This document shows, in pieces, positions 55,020 through 60,000 of a DNA stretch of 60,000 nucleotides. The notes below the pieces were generated by a model, which saw only the letters and a list, made by a program, of their open reading frames with translations, was not told the origin of the DNA and made no database searches. This DNA is from Takakia lepidozioides (taxonomy: Eukaryota > Streptophyta > Takakiopsida > Takakiales > Takakiaceae). A program made the translations under genes and the position numbers. The stretch spans positions 47,494,001 to 47,554,000 of the forward strand of contig CM060731.1 in NCBI GenBank assembly GCA_030704615.1. Reading direction: 5' to 3'. Within the stretch, counting starts at the first letter, position 1; each line of letters opens with the position of its first letter.

Positions 55020-56005
55020 TGCCCGGATGAAGGCATATGTATTCTGGACTTGTTTGGCGGGATCAGCAATGGATTGGCTGCAGTACTGCAGGCAGGTGTA
55101 CGAGTTTGACGTTACCTGTATGTGGAGAGGGATGAGACTGCACGACGCGTCTCATTGCGCCATGTTGCTCAGTTGGTACAGCAGTACCCTGATTTGTTGC
55201 TAGTGTCTGCAGTTCGTGGATACCAACAAGCCTTACTAGTAGACATTTCTTTGCTGGGGGCGCAGGATTTGGAGCATGTTGGCTCCATTGATCTGGTAGT
55301 GGCAGAATGGCCCTGCCAAGGGCATTCATCAGCCGGGCATGGCAATGGATTGCGAGACTCAGGACGGGTCTATTTTGGGAGATGGTGCGGATTTTGCGCC
55401 ACTTGCAGCTTCATCAAGCTGTATCTCCAGCATACATCTTGGAGAATGTGCCATTGATGGGTGATTCTCGGGCCAGGGTGATGGCCAGTGTGCATCAAGT
55501 CCGGTCGTGGCAGTGTTGCTGGATGCAGCTGCAGTGGGGTCACGGGCTCATCGTCCACGGCTATGGTGGACTAACTTAATGCCACCCGCACTGCTCAAGC
55601 GTGCATTTGATGGGGTGCAGCGGCCATCACACCTCACAGTGGATAACATTTTGGACACAGGAAGGCAGTCTCAACGTGTGAGACACGATGACCGTTCGCC
55701 TTTGGCAGTGGTCAACATGGTGGATCAACCACGAGCAGCATTACCTACACTGCTCAGCTTCCCAAGATCCCATGCTTTTCGGGATGGTGGACCTGGCCTC
55801 TTGTGGGATAGCCAGTTGCAACAATTAGTGGAGCCCGATGCTAATGAGCGCGAGCGGGCGATGAGTTTTATCACTGGTACCACGGCGGTGCCATCTCTTT
55901 CTGAGGCATCACGTCGTCAGGTGTTGGGGCAAGCAATGGATCTCAATTGCTTGACCTGGATTATCAGCTTGGCTATGGCTGAGCAGCGCAGAGTGCAAAG
56001 TACAC
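55020..56005 (+). pseudogene. C5-cytosine DNA methyltransferase domain inside pol
   Basis: The conserved motifs occur in order. Motif I is GICILDLFGGISNGLAAVL (55032 on), for S-adenosylmethionine binding. Motif IV is EWPCQGHSSAGHGNGL, with the catalytic Cys codon at 55314-55316. Motif VI is YILENVPLMGDSRARVM, with the Glu-Asn-Val at 55442-55450. Motif VIII is GSRAHRPRLWWTNL (55537 on). A target-recognition-like segment follows (TVDNILDTGR to LLWDSQL), then motifs IX/X with RRQVLGQAMDLNCLTW (about 55912 on). The AHRPRxxWxNL form recalls the DNMT3 group. Breaks: TGA at 55107-55109 and frameshifts near 55355 and 55505. The domain would methylate cytosine in DNA, plausibly the element's own cDNA or its target (inference). 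No regulatory PWWP, ADD or UBA domain is seen. Confidence 0.92.
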
Positions 56006-56348
56006 TTCCCTTCATGGTCTCCCTGCCTACCGAGACGGTACAGGCAGCGAGTGGGGGCAAGCAGGTGAGGACCACGAGGTGCAGGCCGCATCCATGGCAC
56101 ACGTGGGAGGTGCTCGAGGTTCAGAAGGAGTTGGTAGCCAAGGCGGCGGTGATGGATCAGGTTGGGGATTTTCTCGGGTTGAGGAGGTCCTCAAGGATGG
56201 GATGATGGGGCAGGGTGAGACATTGTCACTGACAGAGGAGGCAGTGGTCACTGCTCAAGAGGTTGCAGCATAGCAACCACGGGACGCGTCTTCTACCTCT
56301 AAGCCTGCTGGACTCAAGGTTGCAGTCACGGAGGACACTGGGAGCCTG

Positions 56349-57645
56349 ATGTTGAAACCTATAGTCACCGGAGGAGATAGACGACGTATGCGGCGGTTCT
56401 TGAGGGCTTACAGGAACTGCTTTGCCTTCAGTTTGAAGGACTTAGGAGCACTGAAGGGTCAAGAGATTCGCATTGAATTGGCTACTGACACGCCAATCTT
56501 TCGGAGACCCTATAGATACAGTGACATGGAGAGGTCCTTGATTCAGATGAGAACTCAGGACCTTTGGAGGCTGGTTTGGTGGAGCTATCTGGGGGAGAGT
56601 ATGCTTCAGCCACAGTGATGCCAGCCAAGAAGGATGTCTATGGCAATTGGACGGAGAGACGTATGTGCGGTGATTACCGGCCTGTAAATCGTCAGACCAA
56701 GTCCGATAGGTATGCCATGCCGACACCAGAGGAGATCTTTGATGCCATTGGGCATGCCAAGGTCTTTAGCACGTTGGATTTACGATCCGGATATCACCAG
56801 TTGCCGATCAAGGAGGCGGATAAGCAAAAGACGACATTCTGGGGGATCAATGAGCACGGGAAGGATTGCCTATACCAGTGGCGGGTCTTACCATTTGGGC
56901 TTAAAAACGCTCCTGCTGAGTTTCAAAGAGTCATGGACAGGATTCTAGCAGGGGTGGAGTTTGCTCGGTGCTACATAGATGACATCATCATCTTTAGTGC
57001 TACGGTGGAGGAGCATGAGAGACACCTTCAGGGGGTATTTGAGCACTTGAGGGCGCACGGATTGAAGTTACATCCGGAAAGTGCAAGTTTTTCCACAACC
57101 AGATTGAGTATCTGGGTCACATGATATATCCTGGAGGATTGGGGGTACAGCAGACTAAGGTAGAGTCCATTGCACAGGTTCCACGCCCCACGGATGTGAG
57201 CCGAGTTCGAGCTTTCATGGGTTTAGCAAACTATTATAGACGGTTTGTTAAGGGATTTAGTGCCATTGCAAAGGCTCTAACCAAGCTGACCAAGGTGGAC
57301 CAGGAGTGGCAGTGGGAAGATGAGCAAAAACAAGCTTTTCAAGAGCTCAAGGCGAGGTTGACCTCGGCGCCCATCTTGAGACGACCTATTAGGGGGCGTC
57401 CTTTTCAGCTGCATACAGATTGGAGCATGCTGGGGCTTGGAGCGGTGCTCACACAGGTGGATGATGAGGGAAGAGAGTTCGTAGTGGCTTATGCTAGCCA
57501 CTCAAACAACGTTGCAGAGTCTAAGTATAGCTCATATGAGGGAGAATGCTTAGCTGCAGTGTGGGCCGTGGCACACTTCAGGTGCTATCTATACGGCAAT
57601 CTCTTCACCCTTGTCACGATCACCATCCACTCAAGTGGTTGATGG
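56349..57645 (+). pseudogene. Reverse transcriptase and RNase H of the methyltransferase retrotransposon
   Basis: RT begins near RFLRAYRNCFAFSLKDLGAL, continues after a frameshift near 56565 with EAGLVELSGGEYASATVMPA, RRMCGDYRPVNRQTK and [15 protein letters not shown], and has the catalytic YIDDIIIF at 56972. The usual YLGH block reads IWVTxMIYPGG across a frame change near 57118. RNase H follows with FMGLANYYRRFVKGFSAIAK and LHTDWSMLGLGAVLTQ, then YSSYEGECLAAVWAV. A shift near 57620 separates it from the PLKWLMESDKLTGKLARWAL end, which lies in the integrase frame. RT motifs are well conserved, so the frameshifts are later damage. Confidence 0.92.
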
Positions 57646-59404
57646 AGTCAGACAAGCTTACGGGGAAGCTTGCACGGTGGGCACTCATCCTTCAAGAGTA
57701 TGACTTTCAGGTTGTGCATCGACCGGGTTTGGTCAATCGCAATGCAGATGGGTTGAGTCGCAATCCATGCACGAGCCAACAGGATGACACTGGAGCTCGG
57801 TGGCATGGTGAGACGGACGAGGAGATGGTGCCCGGATGGCATGCATCTGCATTTCTGTGTATCTTGGCAGCGGAAGGCCAGGTTGGACCTGCAACAGGGA
57901 TGACTGTAGATCAAGTGTCTGAGGACCCTGTGGCCAGCAATGAGCAAGGTGGCGCCAAAGATATACATGAGGATTCAGTTGTGTTGGACTACCTCCGCAC
58001 TGGAGACACTGCAGCCACTGTGACTGCCAAGGAGAGGGATCGGATCCTACAACGAGCCAAGAGGTTCAGGTGGGAGGGGACACACCTGCTCCGAGTGTGG
58101 GAGGATGGTCGAGTGAGGATTGTGCCTCACCCAACACAGCGGGCACGGTTAGTGCGGCATGCCCATGAGGAGTTGGGGCATTTTGGGGTGCGACGCACTC
58201 ATAGTCTACTGCAGGGGCAGTATTGGTGGCGTGGTATGCACACAGAGGTGCAACAATTTGTGGCTAGGTGCATGGTGTGTGACAGGGTGCGTGCTTCATT
58301 CAACGCCCCTACTCCACAATTGCACCCTCTTCCGATCATGGGATTGGGCTACAGGTGGAGTCTTGACTTCGCAGGGCCGTTGCCACTGACCATGCGCCAC
58401 AACAAGTACGTGCTGGTGATGGTGGAGCACTTCTCCAAGTGGATTGAGTTGGTTCCATTGCCTGATAAGGCTAGTGAGGGAGCTGCGTATGCATTCTTGG
58501 ATTGTGTGCTTAGCCGATTCGGTGCTCCAGCTGAGGTACTCACGGACCAAGGGAGAGAGTTCTTGGGGGAGTTTCAGGCTTTGTGTGACAAGGCCTTGAT
58601 AGACCACCGCACCACTTCGCGGGATCATCCTGAGGCTGATGGCTTGGCAGAGAGAGTTGTTCAGACAGTAAAGAGGGGTTTGCGCAAGTATGGCTTGCAG
58701 AAGGACACCTAGGAGATTGGGACCTTCAGTTATCCTGGTTAGCCATGGGCTACAGGTTCAGCAAGCAAGCATCACTTGCCTCCTTCTCACCATACTTTCT
58801 TCTCTTTGGCCGAGAGCCGGATTTGCCTACATCCATTCGCAGAGAAGCTGCTACAGTTCTTAACCTTGACGATCCGGACGTGTGGGCACGTGCATGTGAG
58901 CAGCGTGCAAAGTTGTTCAAGAAAGTCATGCCCATGGCTTTCGAGAATCTTGCCATTGCACAACACCGTGATACGTTGAGGTATGCTACCATACGTGGTG
59001 GGGGCTATCGTCCTGGGGTTCGGAGATTCAACCCTGTTGACTATGTTTACCTGCAGCAGACTGCTCCTACGACCTTGGATGTGACTGCAGGACGTGTTAT
59101 TTTGAGGGTTCGAGAGGTCTTGCCCTCAGGCGTCTTGGTCTTGGAGGGTCGGGATGGCATAACTTGGAAGGACCATGTGCGTAATTGTGCGCCATGTCAT
59201 CTTTCGAATGTCGATGGCAGGATTGACCCAAACCTGGCAGTGGTATCTGCAAGTTTGAGGTGCATGTTGTGTGGGTCTGCTAAAGGGGCAGCCACCATGC
59301 TGGTGTGTGATCGATGCTCTAGAGGTTGGCATATGGGATGCTTGACTCCACCTCTTGAGATGGTTCCGGATGGGGATTGGTTATGTCCACATTGCATTGG
59401 ATAG
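57646..59404 (+). pseudogene. Integrase with C-terminal PHD finger
   Basis: RNase H ends with PGLVNRNADGLSRNP. After a spacer comes the integrase zinc domain (HAHEELGHFGVRRTHSLLQG to CMVCDRV). In the catalytic core D1 is at 58365, D2 at 58545 and E at 58650, giving the D-x34-E spacing of integrases. A frameshift near 58707 is followed by FSPYFLLFGREPDLP and a C-terminal SH3-like part (VILRVREVLPSGVLVLEG). Where many Ty3/gypsy elements carry a chromodomain, this one carries a PHD finger (59261-59395): CMLC, VCDRC, GWHMGC and WLCPHC, a full C4HC3 set. PHD fingers commonly read histone H3 tails, so a targeting role is plausible but not shown. Confidence 0.92.
59261..59395 (+). other. PHD finger domain (C4HC3)
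   Basis: Cysteine pairs CxxC, CxxC, then HxxC and CxxC, with the conserved Trp two residues before the last pair (GDWLCPHC). All eight zinc ligands are present and in one frame. Confidence 0.93.
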
Positions 59405-59819
59405 TGGGAGTGGATACAACCATGGAAGGCTAACAAGAAACACAAGGCCCAGCTACTAGGAGACCTTGAAGACACGAGGTCCTGGCTCAAGTTCACAGAT
59501 TGCAAGACGGCGACTAACGATGGGGCTACTCTTGTACCCGGCCTCTTGGTCGATAGAGTTGAGTACAATAGGGACAGTGATAGAGGACTTAGTACGGTTG
59601 TGGCTATTACATCTTGTAGCTATCTGGAGCTAGAGGGACCTATCCACCAGCTAGGGGGGCGATTGTGGTAGACTACTTTATTGTGCATATATGTGTGGTG
59701 TGGTTTGGACAGCGATGTAGTTGTGTAGCGATACGTATGTGCACGACATGGATGCTCCATGTTTTGCTGCTGGGGTCTACCTGCAGTTAACCTTTGGACT
59801 TCAGCACAAATGGCAATAA
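59405..59819. other. 3' flank of the methyltransferase element
   Basis: No coding frame is supported. A polypurine-tract candidate lies at 59653-59662. The sequence after it does not match any stretch upstream of gag that I could find, so no 3' LTR is identified. Confidence 0.4.
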
Positions 59820-60000
59820 GATGTCATCCTGAACATTGCTCTGGTGGCCATGTATGCTAAATGTGGGAGCATTGAGGATGCCAAGGGAGTATGGCTGAAC
59901 GAGATGTGGTGTCGTGGAATGCGATGCTTGCAGGGTGTGCAGAGCAAGAGCGCGGGATGGGGCTTTGGAGACCTGAAAGCAAATGATGGGGAAAGGGTGA
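59820..60000 (+). pseudogene. PPR protein fragment, frameshifted, runs off the window end
   Basis: From 59820 the frame reads DVILNIALVAMYAKCGSIED, a PLS-class PPR repeat. After a 1-base shift near 59890 it continues MAERDVVSWNAMLAGCAEQE, the next repeat, and soon meets a TGA. Its first part matches the unit that is amplified at 44126-44925. It continues beyond the window, so its full extent is unknown. Confidence 0.88.

Larger units (their letters stand above)
52068..59662 (+). mobile_element. Decayed Ty3/gypsy-type retrotransposon encoding a DNA methyltransferase and a PHD finger
   Basis: Domain order on the + strand is gag with two zinc knuckles, aspartic protease, C5-cytosine DNA methyltransferase, reverse transcriptase, RNase H, integrase (HHCC and DDE) and PHD finger. 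This is the Ty3/gypsy order with the methyltransferase placed between protease and reverse transcriptase. A primer-site-like TAGTACTAGAGC (52068-52079) matches 9 of 12 bases of TGGTATCAGAGC. AGGGGGGCGA at 59653-59662 is a polypurine-tract candidate. I found no paired LTRs, and PPR debris lies about 160 bases past the tract, so the ends seem lost. At least six frameshifts and several stops make it inactive. Retrotransposon-encoded methyltransferases have been reported in dinoflagellates and charophyte algae (from memory). Confidence 0.9.

Noticed and set aside
55020-56005. Methyltransferase as bacterial contamination or a restriction-system gene
   Set aside because: It is embedded between a retropepsin and a reverse transcriptase on the same strand, shows the same decay pattern as both, and has no restriction or bacterial gene context.

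Overview
The window is nuclear DNA of a land plant. Two host genes with plant-type architecture can be read: a calcium-dependent protein kinase (CDPK, 12074-13633) and a six-exon mitochondrial GrpE co-chaperone (15529-19397). Around them lie plant-style pentatricopeptide-repeat (PPR) debris, a G-type lectin fragment, a prolyl 4-hydroxylase fragment and many plant transposable elements. The PPR remnants and an algal-looking retrotransposon make me lean towards a seed-free plant (moss, lycophyte or fern). That lineage is a guess.

Layout. 1-12 kb: no gene seen; a solo LTR at 1094-1803, two tRNA-derived SINE-like elements, a decayed LTR and several short tandem duplications. 12-19.4 kb: the two host genes on the + strand, about 1.9 kb apart. 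20-25 kb: a third SINE-like element, a broken prolyl 4-hydroxylase gene and a dead hAT transposase. 25.2-25.8 kb: an array of about ten hairpin-forming repeats. 26-30.5 kb: an orphan 257-aa ORF and a MULE/SWIM-type gene with four inferred exons and two nonsense codons. 31-34 kb: decayed LTR-like DNA, a dispersed noncoding repeat family and a 10-bp minisatellite. 34-43.3 kb: an unknown coiled-coil gene, already decayed, split by a young Ty3/gypsy chromovirus (35647-42458) with near-identical LTRs and a 5-bp target duplication. 43.3-50 kb: more copies of the dispersed repeat, a tandem array of one PPR motif, a SEN1/MAA3 helicase fragment, an LTR-like promoter, a cluster of hairpins and a lectin-receptor fragment.

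50.8-59.7 kb holds the most unusual object: a decayed Ty3/gypsy-type retrotransposon. Its pol region encodes, in order, an aspartic protease, a complete C5-cytosine DNA methyltransferase domain, reverse transcriptase/RNase H, integrase and a C-terminal PHD finger. Such an element could have carried its own DNA-methylation writer and a histone-mark reader. This copy is broken by frameshifts and stops, so it is a fossil; the architecture is still readable.

Only the CDPK, GrpE and two orphan ORFs look intact. Everything else is mobile, repeated or broken.
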